DNA from: Aristophania vespae
GTDB lineage: Bacteria > Pseudomonadota > Alphaproteobacteria > Acetobacterales > Acetobacteraceae
NCBI RefSeq assembly: GCF_009906835.1
Contig: NZ_CP047652.1
Location: 753,001 to 817,000, forward strand
Reading direction: 5' to 3'
Length of the DNA: 64,000 nt
Shown here: positions 9,263-17,757 of the stretch, piece by piece
Position numbering within the stretch: the first letter of the stretch is position 1
Layout of the letters: each line of letters starts with the position of its first letter
The notes under the pieces: generated by a model
Seen by the model: the letters and a program-made list of their open reading frames with translations, nothing else
Databases searched by the model: none
Told to the model about the DNA's origin: nothing
Position numbers and translations under genes: made by a program

Positions 9263-10546
9263 TTATCGAGTAACTGCCCTGATAAGGCGCGTGCGTAATG
9301 TGCCTTCTAGTTGGCGTAATTCTTTTAATATAGTTTGTTCAATGGCTGATTTATCTTGCCCGTCATAAGCTTCTGCTTCCACGACAACGTAACCAATCTC
9401 ACCATCTGTTTGCAGGAACTGAGCCGTCACATTGCACGCAGCTTGTGCAAAAATTTCGTTAATGTGACGTAATGTGCCAGGCCGGTTAGCATGAACATGC
9501 ATAAAGCGCATGCCACCTGGGCGCTCGGCAAGCTGAACTTCAGGAAAGTTAACGGCACCGAGAGTGGATCCAACATCGGAGTAGCTTACAAATTTGCTAG
9601 CGACTTCTACACCTATGCGTTCTTGAGCCTCGATTGTTGACCCACCAATATGAGGTGTTAGAAGCACGTTTTCTAACCCCTGTAGAGGAGTAGAAAAACG
9701 CTCTTGCGGGCTTTTAGGTTCTACAGGAAAAACATCGACAGCAGCGCCCATAAGATGGCCGTCTTTTAGGGCAGCAGCGAGAGCATCTACATCAACAACA
9801 TTACCGCGCGCATTATTAAGTAAAATGCTGTTAGGCTTCATAGCCCGTATTTCAGCTTCTCCAATCAAATTATTTGTATCAGCAGTTTGTGGGACGTGCA
9901 GCGTTACAATATCAGATTGTGCTAAAAGCTCATGAAGGCTGGAGACTGCAACAGCATTACCGTGGGGTAAACAAGGCACTGTGTCATAATAAATGACACG
10001 AAGGCCAAAAGCTTCCGCCAAAACAGAAAGTTGTGAGCCGATAGAGCCATACCCAACAATACCGATTGTTTTGCCACGAACTTCCCAGGAATTTTCGGCA
10101 GACTTATCCCAGCCACCCTCATGGCACTTGGCGGAGCGGGAAGGAATCCGTCGTAAAAGCATTACAATCTCGCCCATTACCAACTCGGCAACAGAGCGTG
10201 TATTGCTGTAGGGTGCATTAAAAACGGGGATAGCAGCCATACGTGCTGCGCTGAGATCGACCTGGTTAGTGCCGATACAGAAGCAGCCAATAGCCATTAA
10301 TCTATCTGCTGAATCTATAACATCTTTTGTAAGCTGTGTGCGGCTGCGAATACCAACCATATGCACGCCTTTGAGGGCCTCTTTTAAAGCGTCACCTTCA
10401 AGAGCTTTTTTAAGATGAGTTACCTCAGTGTAGCCGCGTTCATTTAAGTAAGAAACAGCACTTTCATGAATACCTTCTAAGAGCAAAATGCGAATCTTGT
10501 TTTTAGGAAGTGAAAGCTGTTGTGAAAGCGCTGTATCCATTTCCAT
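9263..10546 (-). CDS. serA: D-3-phosphoglycerate dehydrogenase
   Basis: Cytoplasmic NAD-dependent enzyme that starts serine synthesis by oxidising 3-phosphoglycerate. At 427 residues it is the short E. coli-type SerA rather than the long type with an intervening domain. It shows the substrate region GIRSRT, the Rossmann motif GIVGYGSIGSQLSVLAE (about 160-177), the catalytic Arg/Glu/His set ending in LTPHIGGST, and a C-terminal ACT domain (about 345-420). The ACT domain begins MHVHANRPGTLRHINEIF and is the usual site of serine feedback. The start at 10546 gives an extra dozen residues before the conserved NKIRILLLEG. A second ATG two codons in is an alternative start. Confidence 0.92.
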   Translation of the reverse strand: MEMDTALSQQLSLPKNKIRILLLEGIHESAVSYLNERGYTEVTHLKKALEGDALKEALKGVHMVGIRSRTQLTKDVIDSADRLMAIGCFCIGTNQVDLSAARMAAIPVFNAPYSNTRSVAELVMGEIVMLLRRIPSRSAKCHEGGWDKSAENSWEVRGKTIGIVGYGSIGSQLSVLAEAFGLRVIYYDTVPCLPHGNAVAVSSLHELLAQSDIVTLHVPQTADTNNLIGEAEIRAMKPNSILLNNARGNVVDVDALAAALKDGHLMGAAVDVFPVEPKSPQERFSTPLQGLENVLLTPHIGGSTIEAQERIGVEVASKFVSYSDVGSTLGAVNFPEVQLAERPGGMRFMHVHANRPGTLRHINEIFAQAACNVTAQFLQTDGEIGYVVVEAEAYDGQDKSAIEQTILKELRQLEGTLRTRLIRAVTR

Positions 10547-10628
10547 GCATCCTCGTGAAAGCTTTATCTGCTTATTAAAAGTGAATATTGCCGGTGTTAA
10601 TTATTTTAAAGTAAATTATTAAAAGCAA

Positions 10629-11429
10629 TCAGGAAAGAGCTTTTACAGCTTCTCCTAATAAATTAGGTGACCCACAGGCCAAAACATTGCCCTTGCTCTC
10701 TAATGTTAGGGCGTGGCCATTCCAGTCAGTGATAGTGCCCCCAGCTCCTTTAATGACTGGAACTAAAGCCGCCCAGTCCCATGGTTTGAGAGTGTCTTCG
10801 GCGATAAGGTCGATATGACCCAGGCTTAACAGCCCGTAAGCATAGGCATCTCCACCCCATGATGTACGTTTCACACTATTTTGTAGCTTTTCGAAACGAC
10901 TTTTATTTTCCTGACTAATAATTTCGGGAGAGGTGCAGGAAAGTTCGGCCCTGCTAATAGTGTTGCATTGCCTCGTGCCGGCTGAACCAGTGATATTAGG
11001 AGACATAAATTGTGTTTTTTCTCCTTCTATGCCGATCCATCTTTCTTCAGTAATAGGTTGGTCAACCAGCCCTAATACGGGTTTTCCTTTATGGAAAAGA
11101 GAAATTAATGTGCAAAAGCTCGGACGTCCCGTAACGAAAGATCGTGTTCCATCAATGGGATCCAAAATCCAGAGCCATTCACCTGATAAATGCCCCTCTT
11201 GTCCTTCTTCTTCACCTAAAATGCTGTGAGAAGGGTATTTGCGCATTATAATTTCACGCATAGCCTGTTCTGCTTTGCGATCAGCCATTGTTACAGGACT
11301 ATTATCCTGTTTAGTATCTATTGTGATATTTGCTCTAAAATAAGGCTTGATGCATGCTCGTGCAGCGTCAGCGCAGTCCCGAGCAATCGGTAAAAATTGT
11401 GAAAAATTATCGACTATCATGATAAACAC
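10629..11429 (-). CDS. hisN: Inositol-monophosphatase family protein, probably histidinol-phosphatase
   Basis: A 266-residue Mg-dependent phosphatase of the IMPase/FIG superfamily. It has the metal motifs GEEEG (about 76-80) and LDPIDGTRSF (about 92-101), and the second metal site WDWAALVPVIKGAGG (about 218-232). The tight LDPIDGTRSFVTGRPSF block is typical of the HisN-type histidinol-phosphatases of Alphaproteobacteria, so the last-but-one step of histidine synthesis is the likely role. Inositol or other sugar phosphates remain possible. The start is uncertain: GTG at 11429 lies four bases after AGGGG, and an in-frame ATG lies three codons later. Confidence 0.75.
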   Translation of the reverse strand: MFIMIVDNFSQFLPIARDCADAARACIKPYFRANITIDTKQDNSPVTMADRKAEQAMREIIMRKYPSHSILGEEEGQEGHLSGEWLWILDPIDGTRSFVTGRPSFCTLISLFHKGKPVLGLVDQPITEERWIGIEGEKTQFMSPNITGSAGTRQCNTISRAELSCTSPEIISQENKSRFEKLQNSVKRTSWGGDAYAYGLLSLGHIDLIAEDTLKPWDWAALVPVIKGAGGTITDWNGHALTLESKGNVLACGSPNLLGEAVKALS

Positions 11430-11490
11430 TTAACCCCTAATATTTAACCTTTATTGAAGCCCCATTAGAGACATAGCATCAAGAGTTTTT

Positions 11491-12231
11491 ATGCGCCCTA
11501 TCGTCATTATACCATCCAGACTTGCCTCAACACGCCTGCCGCGTAAGGCGCTAGTTGATATTAACGGCGTTTCTATGATCGAACGTGTTATAAAGCAGGC
11601 CCTCTTTGCTCAAATAGGTCCGGTCATTTTAGCGTCAGGTGATGAAGAGATCATCACAGCAACACAGCATATTAAAGGTGTGAGGGCTGTTTTAACGGAT
11701 CCGGCCCTGCCCAGTGGGTCTGATAGAGTGTGGGCGGCCTTACAAGAAGTTGATCCTCATAATGACTATGACGTGGTTATAAATTTACAGGGTGACCTTC
11801 CTCTTTTTAACCCAGATGATTTAAAAGCCGTTTTAAAACCGCTTGAAGACCAAGCCATTTCAGTTGGGACGTTGGTTGCTCCAATTTATGATCTAAATGA
11901 GTGTAACGAGTCTTCTATTGTAAAAGTTGCATGTGCTTTTCCAGAAAATAATAATTTGGCGCGTGCCCTTTATTTTTCACGACAGCCCATTCCATGGGGT
12001 GAGGGGCAATTCTGGCATCATGTTGGTGTTTATGCATGGCGCAGAGAAGCTCTGGCAAAGTTTGTCACCCTGCCACCATCTCTTTTGGAGCAAAGAGAAA
12101 AATTGGAACAATTGCGTGCTTTGGAATCTGGTATGATAATTGGCTGTCATTCAATTAAAGAAGCCCCTATGGGTGTTGATACAGAAAAGGATTTGGCTTT
12201 GGTTAGAAAGATTGCACAATGTCAGTCATAG
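11491..12231 (+). CDS. kdsB: 3-deoxy-manno-octulosonate cytidylyltransferase
   Basis: Cytoplasmic enzyme that activates Kdo with CTP to give CMP-Kdo for the LPS inner core. Its 246 residues match the family length. Visible motifs are the nucleotide loop IPSRLASTRLPRKAL (about 7-21), INLQGDLPLF with the metal-binding Asp (about 109-118), and the HVGVYAWRREAL and GVDTEKDL blocks. The 3' end overlaps the start of pheA by 13 bases, so the two are translated from one message. The partner enzyme for Kdo-8-P synthesis, kdsA, is about 30 kb away in this window. Confidence 0.95.
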   Translation: MRPIVIIPSRLASTRLPRKALVDINGVSMIERVIKQALFAQIGPVILASGDEEIITATQHIKGVRAVLTDPALPSGSDRVWAALQEVDPHNDYDVVINLQGDLPLFNPDDLKAVLKPLEDQAISVGTLVAPIYDLNECNESSIVKVACAFPENNNLARALYFSRQPIPWGEGQFWHHVGVYAWRREALAKFVTLPPSLLEQREKLEQLRALESGMIIGCHSIKEAPMGVDTEKDLALVRKIAQCQS

Positions 12232-13058
12232 CGTTTCAAGGGCGTCCTGGAGCTTATTCAGATCTGGCCTGTCGTGCAGCGCGGCCTGGATGGCGTAGCC
12301 TGGCCTGTCGTACTTTTCTGGAAACGATTGAAGCTGTAAAGCTGGATCAGGCTCAGGAAGGGCTTTTACCTTGTGAAAATTCACTTGCCGGTAGAGTGCC
12401 TGAAATACACACATTATTACCAGAATCAGGCCTCAAAATTGTTGGTGAGCATTTTCAGCGCGTAGAGCACGCTCTGTTAGGGGTAAAAGGGGCTAAATTA
12501 TCAGATATAAAGCGCCTTCACACGCATCCCGTTGCTCTTGGACAAATTAGAAATTTTGTTAAAGACCATAATTTAGAGGCTGTTGCTGAATTTGATACAG
12601 CAGGATCTGCTGAGCTAGTAGCCGAGTGGAATAATAAAGAAGATGCCGCAGTCGCTTCTACATTAGCAGCAGAACTTTATGACCTGACCATTTTACAAGA
12701 AAATATTGAAGACGCTGCTCATAATACAACCAGATTTTATCGCGTTTCAAAAAACGCACAAAATTTTGATTATGATCCTGGCTTTCCATTGATGACGACG
12801 CTTCTTATTCAGGTAAAAAATATAGCTGGGGCACTTTTTAATGTGCTGTCATGTTTCAATGAGCAAAAAATAAATATGACTCGCCTTGAAAGTTATATGT
12901 TGGATGGAACATTTACAGCCACGCAATTTTTAATAGATGTGGAGGGCGCTCCAATAAATGACAATCTTAGAAAAGCATTGTCAGATTTGAAAAATGTTAG
13001 TCAGGAGTTACGTGTTTTGGGCGTTTACCCTCGTAGCCCTTTACGCGATAAGCTCTAA
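12219..13058 (+). CDS. pheA: Prephenate dehydratase
   Basis: Monofunctional enzyme converting prephenate to phenylpyruvate for phenylalanine synthesis. It has 279 residues with no chorismate-mutase domain. The catalytic domain begins IAFQGRPGAYS and contains the TRF motif (HNTTRFYRV, about 170) with the catalytic Thr. A C-terminal ACT domain (about 190-270) includes GALFNVLSCF. The usual Phe-binding ESRP motif of the ACT domain reads ESYM here, so feedback binding may differ from E. coli. Translation probably couples to kdsB through the 13-base overlap. Confidence 0.93.
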   Translation: MSVIAFQGRPGAYSDLACRAARPGWRSLACRTFLETIEAVKLDQAQEGLLPCENSLAGRVPEIHTLLPESGLKIVGEHFQRVEHALLGVKGAKLSDIKRLHTHPVALGQIRNFVKDHNLEAVAEFDTAGSAELVAEWNNKEDAAVASTLAAELYDLTILQENIEDAAHNTTRFYRVSKNAQNFDYDPGFPLMTTLLIQVKNIAGALFNVLSCFNEQKINMTRLESYMLDGTFTATQFLIDVEGAPINDNLRKALSDLKNVSQELRVLGVYPRSPLRDKL

Positions 13059-13066
13059 AAGTTATG

Positions 13067-13091
13067 GCTCTGTCACAGATAGTTGCAGAGC
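13067..13091 (+). terminator. Weak terminator-like hairpin after pheA
   Basis: GCTCTG / CAGAGC arms enclose a 13-base loop, followed by TTTATAAAATTT. It lies eight bases after the pheA stop and before dapA. The stem is short and the T tract broken. Confidence 0.35.
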
Positions 13092-13132
13092 TTTATAAAA
13101 TTTAAAAAGCCAAAATTGAGTGAGACAGAGTT

Positions 13133-14032
13133 ATGGGACAAACAATCAACAATATTTACCGCGGCTCCTTTACCGCTCTGGCAACCCCAATGAATAAAGA
13201 TAAAACTCTTGATATTGGGGCTTATACTGCAATGATTGAGCGCCAGATCGAAGCAGGTACTCAGGGTTTAATACCAGCCGGGACAACAGGAGAAAGTCCC
13301 ACTCTTTCTCATAAAGAACATGGCCATATTATTGAGCATTGCGTTAAAACGGCAAATGGCCGTGTCAAAGTGATGGCTGGAGCAGGGTCTAACAGCACAA
13401 ACGAAGCTGTTAGTATGGCCAAACATGCAGAATCTGTTGGAGCTGATTCCTTGTTGGTTGTCGTGCCTTATTATAACAAGCCAACGCAAGAGGGCTTATA
13501 TCGCCATTTTATGGAAATTGCAGATTCAGTCTCAATTCCTATTTGGTTATATTGCGTCCCTGGCCGTTCTGTTGCGGATTTGACACCTCAAACAGTTGCA
13601 CGCTTGGCTAGCCATCCCAATATAGTTGGCACAAAAGACGCAACAGCAAATTTAAGCCGCCCCATTGAAGTGCGTCGTTTAGCTGGAGAGGATTTTAATC
13701 AACTTTCTGGTGAGGATAATACGATAGTTTCCTTTCTGGCTGCAGGTGGTCATGGCTGCATTAGTGTGACCTCTAACGTTGCACCACATTTATGTGCTGA
13801 TATGCATCTTGCTTGGCAGGAAGGGCGCGTTCAGGAGGCCATTGACATTCAGGATCGTCTGACGCCTCTTCATAATGCTTTATTTGCTGAAACCAATCCT
13901 GGACCGGTGAAATATGCTCTTTCGCGTATAGGGTTATGTAACTCTGTTTTGAGATTACCCTTGTATGAGCCTTCTGAGGCAACCAAAGCACAGATTGACG
14001 AGGCTTTAAGAACCTTGGACCTTCTTGATTAA
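13133..14032 (+). CDS. dapA: 4-hydroxy-tetrahydrodipicolinate synthase
   Basis: Class I aldolase-fold enzyme that condenses pyruvate with aspartate semialdehyde, the first committed step to diaminopimelate and lysine. Its 299 residues include the Schiff-base lysine K168 in GTKDATANL, the catalytic Tyr140 and Arg145 in WLYCVPGRS, and the Thr51-Thr52 pair in PAGTTGESPTL. It lies 14 bases upstream of smpB, an arrangement common in Alphaproteobacteria, so the pair is probably one operon. Confidence 0.95.
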   Translation: MGQTINNIYRGSFTALATPMNKDKTLDIGAYTAMIERQIEAGTQGLIPAGTTGESPTLSHKEHGHIIEHCVKTANGRVKVMAGAGSNSTNEAVSMAKHAESVGADSLLVVVPYYNKPTQEGLYRHFMEIADSVSIPIWLYCVPGRSVADLTPQTVARLASHPNIVGTKDATANLSRPIEVRRLAGEDFNQLSGEDNTIVSFLAAGGHGCISVTSNVAPHLCADMHLAWQEGRVQEAIDIQDRLTPLHNALFAETNPGPVKYALSRIGLCNSVLRLPLYEPSEATKAQIDEALRTLDLLD

Positions 14033-14046
14033 CAAAGGAACCAAGC

Positions 14047-14544
14047 ATGTCGGCTAAAAAAACAAAAGGAGGGATGGTATCTCGCGGTATTGTTGCACAA
14101 AACCGCAAGGGCCGTTTCAACTATACTATTAAAGAAACTCTTGAGGCTGGAATTGTCCTCAAAGGCCCTGAGGTTAAAAGCTTACGGCTCGGACGTGCAA
14201 CATTGTCAGAAGCATATGCATCGGAGCGCAATGGTGAATTATGGCTTTTAAATTCCTATATTCCTGAATATCAAGGTGGCGTTTTATCGCGCTTTGATAC
14301 GCGCGCTCCCAGAAAATTGCTTGTTCATAGAAAACAAGCCAATCAGTTAATTGGTTCTATTACGCGTGATGGAGCTTCTCTCATACCGCTAGATATTCAT
14401 TTTAATGATCGCGGTATCGCTAAAGTAACCCTTGGTTTAGGGCAGGGGCGAAAGAAGGAAGATAAGCGTCACGCTATTGCAGATAGAGATTGGCAGCGTG
14501 ACAAAGCCCGCCTGATGCGCAGCAAAGGTCGGGATTACGGCTAA
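14047..14544 (+). CDS. smpB: SsrA-binding protein
   Basis: Small RNA-binding protein that carries tmRNA into stalled ribosomes for trans-translation. Its 165 residues include the OB-fold core with the early motif NRKGRFNYTIKET, the conserved LKGPEVKSLR stretch, and the basic C-terminal tail KRHAIADRDWQRDKARLMR that becomes helical in the mRNA channel. A clear AAAGGA Shine-Dalgarno precedes the ATG. It follows dapA directly and ends at a strong bidirectional terminator. Confidence 0.95.
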   Translation: MSAKKTKGGMVSRGIVAQNRKGRFNYTIKETLEAGIVLKGPEVKSLRLGRATLSEAYASERNGELWLLNSYIPEYQGGVLSRFDTRAPRKLLVHRKQANQLIGSITRDGASLIPLDIHFNDRGIAKVTLGLGQGRKKEDKRHAIADRDWQRDKARLMRSKGRDYG

Positions 14545-14570
14545 TAAATTCTAAGCATGATATAAAAAAA

Positions 14571-14601
14571 GCCCTTCTTTTTAAAGAAGGGCTTTTCTTT
14601 T
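14571..14601. terminator. Bidirectional terminator between smpB and the cold-shock gene
   Basis: A perfect 10-bp palindromic stem (GCCCTTCTTT / AAAGAAGGGC) is flanked by AAAAAAA on the left and TTTTCTTTT on the right. It can end transcription of both convergent genes. Confidence 0.88.
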
Positions 14602-14639
14602 GCCAAAACGCCGTAAGACCGAAGTCTTACTAAGCTATC

Positions 14640-15362
14640 TTAAGCAAGTGTGAGTTCTACAGCCTCAGGGCCTTTATTACCCTGAACAACTTTCATATTG
14701 GTCTGTTGACCTTCCATGAGAGTGCTTAAGCCAGAGCGACCTAAAGCGGAAGCGTGGACGAAAACATCTTTGCTGCCATCTTCTGGTGTGATGAAGCCAA
14801 AGCCCTTTGTGGCATTATACCACTTAACAGAACCACACATTTCGGCAGCATTTGTCAAATCTGGTGCTGGGAAAGAGCGGTCCTGGCGAGGCGGATTGCT
14901 GCGTGGAGCTGGTGCCAATTCTGCAGTGCTTGTATCAACAGAAAGAACTTCTGCGACTTGGCGCCCTTTAGGCCCTTGTCCGATACGAACAACCAAAGTT
15001 GTGCCAGGAGCAGGAGCTGTATGCCCGCTATCTGTTAAGGTATTGGCATGTAAAAATACATCACCACTACCATCGCTCAGCCCAACAAAGCCAAACCCTC
15101 TTTCGGTGTTAAACCACTTAACTGTAGCACCGACCTCTGGGCCGGTTGGTGTAACTGGTGCACTTGCACCACGGCCACCACCGCCGCCGCTAAAGCGGCG
15201 AGGACCACCATTGCCGCCTCTAGGAGCGCCGTAGCCTCCACGATCGTCAAAGTAAGAAGGTTGGCTTGTAAAATCGCGGTCAAATCCGCCGCGGCGCGGG
15301 GTATAAGAGCTGCGGTCGGTTCTATTATTTCTCAACTGTCTCGTCCCGATAAACTGGGTCAT
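14640..15362 (-). CDS. Two-domain cold-shock protein with RGG-rich N-terminus
   Basis: A 240-residue protein with two cold-shock (OB-fold, single-strand nucleic-acid-binding) domains. Domain 1 spans about 76-142 (VKWFNTERGFGFV and DVFLHAN) and domain 2 about 176-240 (VKWYNATKGFGFI and DVFVHAS). Both RNP1 and RNP2 aromatic motifs are intact. Residues 20-70 are Gly/Arg/Tyr-rich with RGG and GGGGRG stretches, a disordered RNA-binding tail. Double-CSD proteins are usual in Alphaproteobacteria. The likely role is RNA chaperone in cold or stationary phase. The roughly 220-base AT-rich upstream region could hold a long 5' leader as in other csp genes, though none is recognisable. Confidence 0.9.
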   Translation of the reverse strand: MTQFIGTRQLRNNRTDRSSYTPRRGGFDRDFTSQPSYFDDRGGYGAPRGGNGGPRRFSGGGGGRGASAPVTPTGPEVGATVKWFNTERGFGFVGLSDGSGDVFLHANTLTDSGHTAPAPGTTLVVRIGQGPKGRQVAEVLSVDTSTAELAPAPRSNPPRQDRSFPAPDLTNAAEMCGSVKWYNATKGFGFITPEDGSKDVFVHASALGRSGLSTLMEGQQTNMKVVQGNKGPEAVELTLA

Positions 15363-15586
15363 GGAAGGTACAAACTAGTCTTTCTAGTCTGCATTTGATT
15401 TTCTTGTAGAGAACCATTTGGCTCCCTAAGATTTACACTAGCACGCTTTTTTCTTTCGTCACCATATAAATTATTAAAAATTGAAATAAAATCGATAAAT
15501 TTTATTTTACAGGTAGCAATTTCGTGAAACGTGACCAAAATTTAATTAAGTTTTAAGTAAGAAAAGGCATTTTATTTACTTGCTTT

Positions 15587-17686
15587 TTAGCCTGAACGAA
15601 AAAGTCGTTCAGGTGAAGCGCGATCAAAAAGATGTACTAGTGATATATGAACTTCTTTTAACTTATGATTTTCTTGATCTTTTTTTAACAAAATCGTTTC
15701 GGCTTCTTTGCTCATGCTGTCGATCAGTAGAGGAAGTCTCATCTCATCAGCAAGCCGAAATCCTGGCAATCCCGATTGTCGACTACCAGCCAAGTCGCCA
15801 CCGCCGCGTATTTTAAAATCTTCATCAGCAATATGAAAGCCATCTTCTGTCTCTCGCAAAAGGCTTAATCGCCTGCGGGCTGTAAAGCTTGCAGCATGAT
15901 TATGCAGAAGAAGGCAGAATGAATCTTCGCTTCCACGTCCGACACGTCCTCTTAATTGGTGTAACTGCGCTAGACCAAAGCGCTCAGCTTCTTCAATAAC
16001 CATGATTGTTGCGTTAGGTATGTCGACTCCCACTTCTATAACGGTGGTCGCGACCAAAAGACGTGTTTGTCCTTCTTTAAATGCATCAAGAGCTTCTTGT
16101 CTGACAGTATGATCCTGCTTTCCGTGAGCAAGCCCAACTATGGGACCAAATCGGCTGGTCAGACAGGCCCAACGATCTTCAGCCGCCGCTGCGCTTTGCG
16201 TTTCGCTATTCTCAATGAGAGGACATACCCAAAATATTTGCTTTCCTTGATCAAGACTTCTTTGAATGCCGCTTAAAATATCATCCAAGCGGCTCATATC
16301 ATGGAGTGTTGTACGGATAGGGCGACGATTTGCAGGTTTTTCTTTTAAAAAGCTCACGCCCATATCTCCCCATTCGGCGAGTTGCATTGTGCGCGGGATT
16401 GGAGTTGCCGTCATGACCAAAAGGTCTGTGTTAGTGCCTTTATTGCCAAATTTAATACGCTGCTCGACTCCAAAGCGATGCTGTTCATCGATAATGGCCA
16501 AACCAAGGTCTGAAAATTCTACCCCTTCTTGAAATAGCGCATGTGTGCCAACGATGATTTTGGCATGTTCTTGGGCAATTTCATTAAGCACATGCTGGCG
16601 CTCTTTCCCTTTAACGCTACCACTTAAAAACACAGAAGACACAGGACAAAGACGCGAAATTGTTGCAAAATGCTGACGGGCTAAAATTTCTGTAGGAGCC
16701 ATCAATGCGGCTTGAGCACCTGCTTCATTGGCTTGCAGCATGGCCATCATAGCCACAAAAGTTTTGCCTGATCCTACATCTCCCTGCAAAAGCCTCACCA
16801 TTTGAGTGGGAGATGCTAAATCGCGAGAAATTTCCGCGATTGCCTGTTCTTGGGACATAGTAGGTTCATAGCCGAATCGCTGACGCAATTCAGCTTGGTA
16901 AAGGCCATTACCTTTTAATGATCTGCCTGAACGCTGTTGAAGGGAGCGCCGAGCGAGGGCCAGGCAAAGTTGATCTGCTAATATTTCATCAGCAGCCAAG
17001 CGCATTTTAGCTCTTTCAATAAGAGGTTCGTAATGCGCTACATCCTTTAATTTTTCAGGTTCATGTAAAATTGTGAAAGCCTGTTTGAAACTGGGCCATT
17101 GGCGCCGCTGGATAAGCTCAGCATTGTGCCATTCGGGCAAATCAGGCAATCGCGCTAAAGCCCCTTTCATGGCGCGGCGCACAATAGAAGGAAACAAACC
17201 TGCTGTTAAAGGCCAGACAGCCTCAATTTGAGGGAATGAAAAGCGCTTTTCCCATGGAAGAAAATAGTCAGGTTGTGAAATTGATACCTTATTTTGATAA
17301 AAACTAATTTTTCCTGAAATAATAATGTCGGAGCCTATTTCGGGTAAGGTGATTTTGCCTTTACGAAATAAGGCAACTTCGAGCCTGCCAGTTTCATCTT
17401 CAGTATGGATGATGAAGGGTTGAGAAGGTTTTGTCGGTTTTTTAAAACTAATAATCCTAATATGACCGGTAAATATATCACCTTGGTTAAGGCTATAAGC
17501 CTCACTGACTGTAGAAATTTTGCGACGGTCTATATAGCGTTCTGGTAGCGTGAAAATAAGATCGGAAATTTTTTTCCCACCGCTTATTTTACTTAATAAA
17601 CTAGCATGATGAGGCCCAATTCCAGAGAGGCTCGTTAAAGGCTCTAAAAGTGGGGTCAGAAGAGGAGGGGGCTGAGATATAGGCAT
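15587..17686 (-). CDS. recG: ATP-dependent DNA helicase RecG
   Basis: Branch-migration helicase that remodels stalled forks and Holliday junctions. The wedge (OB) domain lies about 60-150 and includes IIISGKISFYQNKVSISQPDY. The SF2 helicase core has Walker A GDVGSGKTF, the DEQH box IIDEQHRFGVEQR, TATPIPRTM, and the later QLHQLRGRVGRG motif. A TTG at 17755 extends the frame but leaves only two bases before the divergent mfd ORF. I chose the ATG at 17686, which begins MPISQPPPLL as this family usually does and gives 699 residues. Confidence 0.93.
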   Translation of the reverse strand: MPISQPPPLLTPLLEPLTSLSGIGPHHASLLSKISGGKKISDLIFTLPERYIDRRKISTVSEAYSLNQGDIFTGHIRIISFKKPTKPSQPFIIHTEDETGRLEVALFRKGKITLPEIGSDIIISGKISFYQNKVSISQPDYFLPWEKRFSFPQIEAVWPLTAGLFPSIVRRAMKGALARLPDLPEWHNAELIQRRQWPSFKQAFTILHEPEKLKDVAHYEPLIERAKMRLAADEILADQLCLALARRSLQQRSGRSLKGNGLYQAELRQRFGYEPTMSQEQAIAEISRDLASPTQMVRLLQGDVGSGKTFVAMMAMLQANEAGAQAALMAPTEILARQHFATISRLCPVSSVFLSGSVKGKERQHVLNEIAQEHAKIIVGTHALFQEGVEFSDLGLAIIDEQHRFGVEQRIKFGNKGTNTDLLVMTATPIPRTMQLAEWGDMGVSFLKEKPANRRPIRTTLHDMSRLDDILSGIQRSLDQGKQIFWVCPLIENSETQSAAAAEDRWACLTSRFGPIVGLAHGKQDHTVRQEALDAFKEGQTRLLVATTVIEVGVDIPNATIMVIEEAERFGLAQLHQLRGRVGRGSEDSFCLLLHNHAASFTARRRLSLLRETEDGFHIADEDFKIRGGGDLAGSRQSGLPGFRLADEMRLPLLIDSMSKEAETILLKKDQENHKLKEVHISLVHLFDRASPERLFRSG

Positions 17687-17757
17687 GGAAATATAATGAT
17701 TATGTCTTAAAAACTGGAAGAGATAGCCTTTAAAGCTATAAAGTAATAAAACCAAAC

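Noticed and set aside
13133-14032. DapA as another pyruvate aldolase (NanA, KDG aldolase)
   Set aside because: The Tyr140, Arg145 and Lys168 arrangement with coupling to smpB fits dihydrodipicolinate synthase best.
14716-15234. 172-codon plus-strand ORF opposite the cold-shock gene
   Set aside because: It is the complement of a GC-rich RGG-coding region; composition alone keeps it open.
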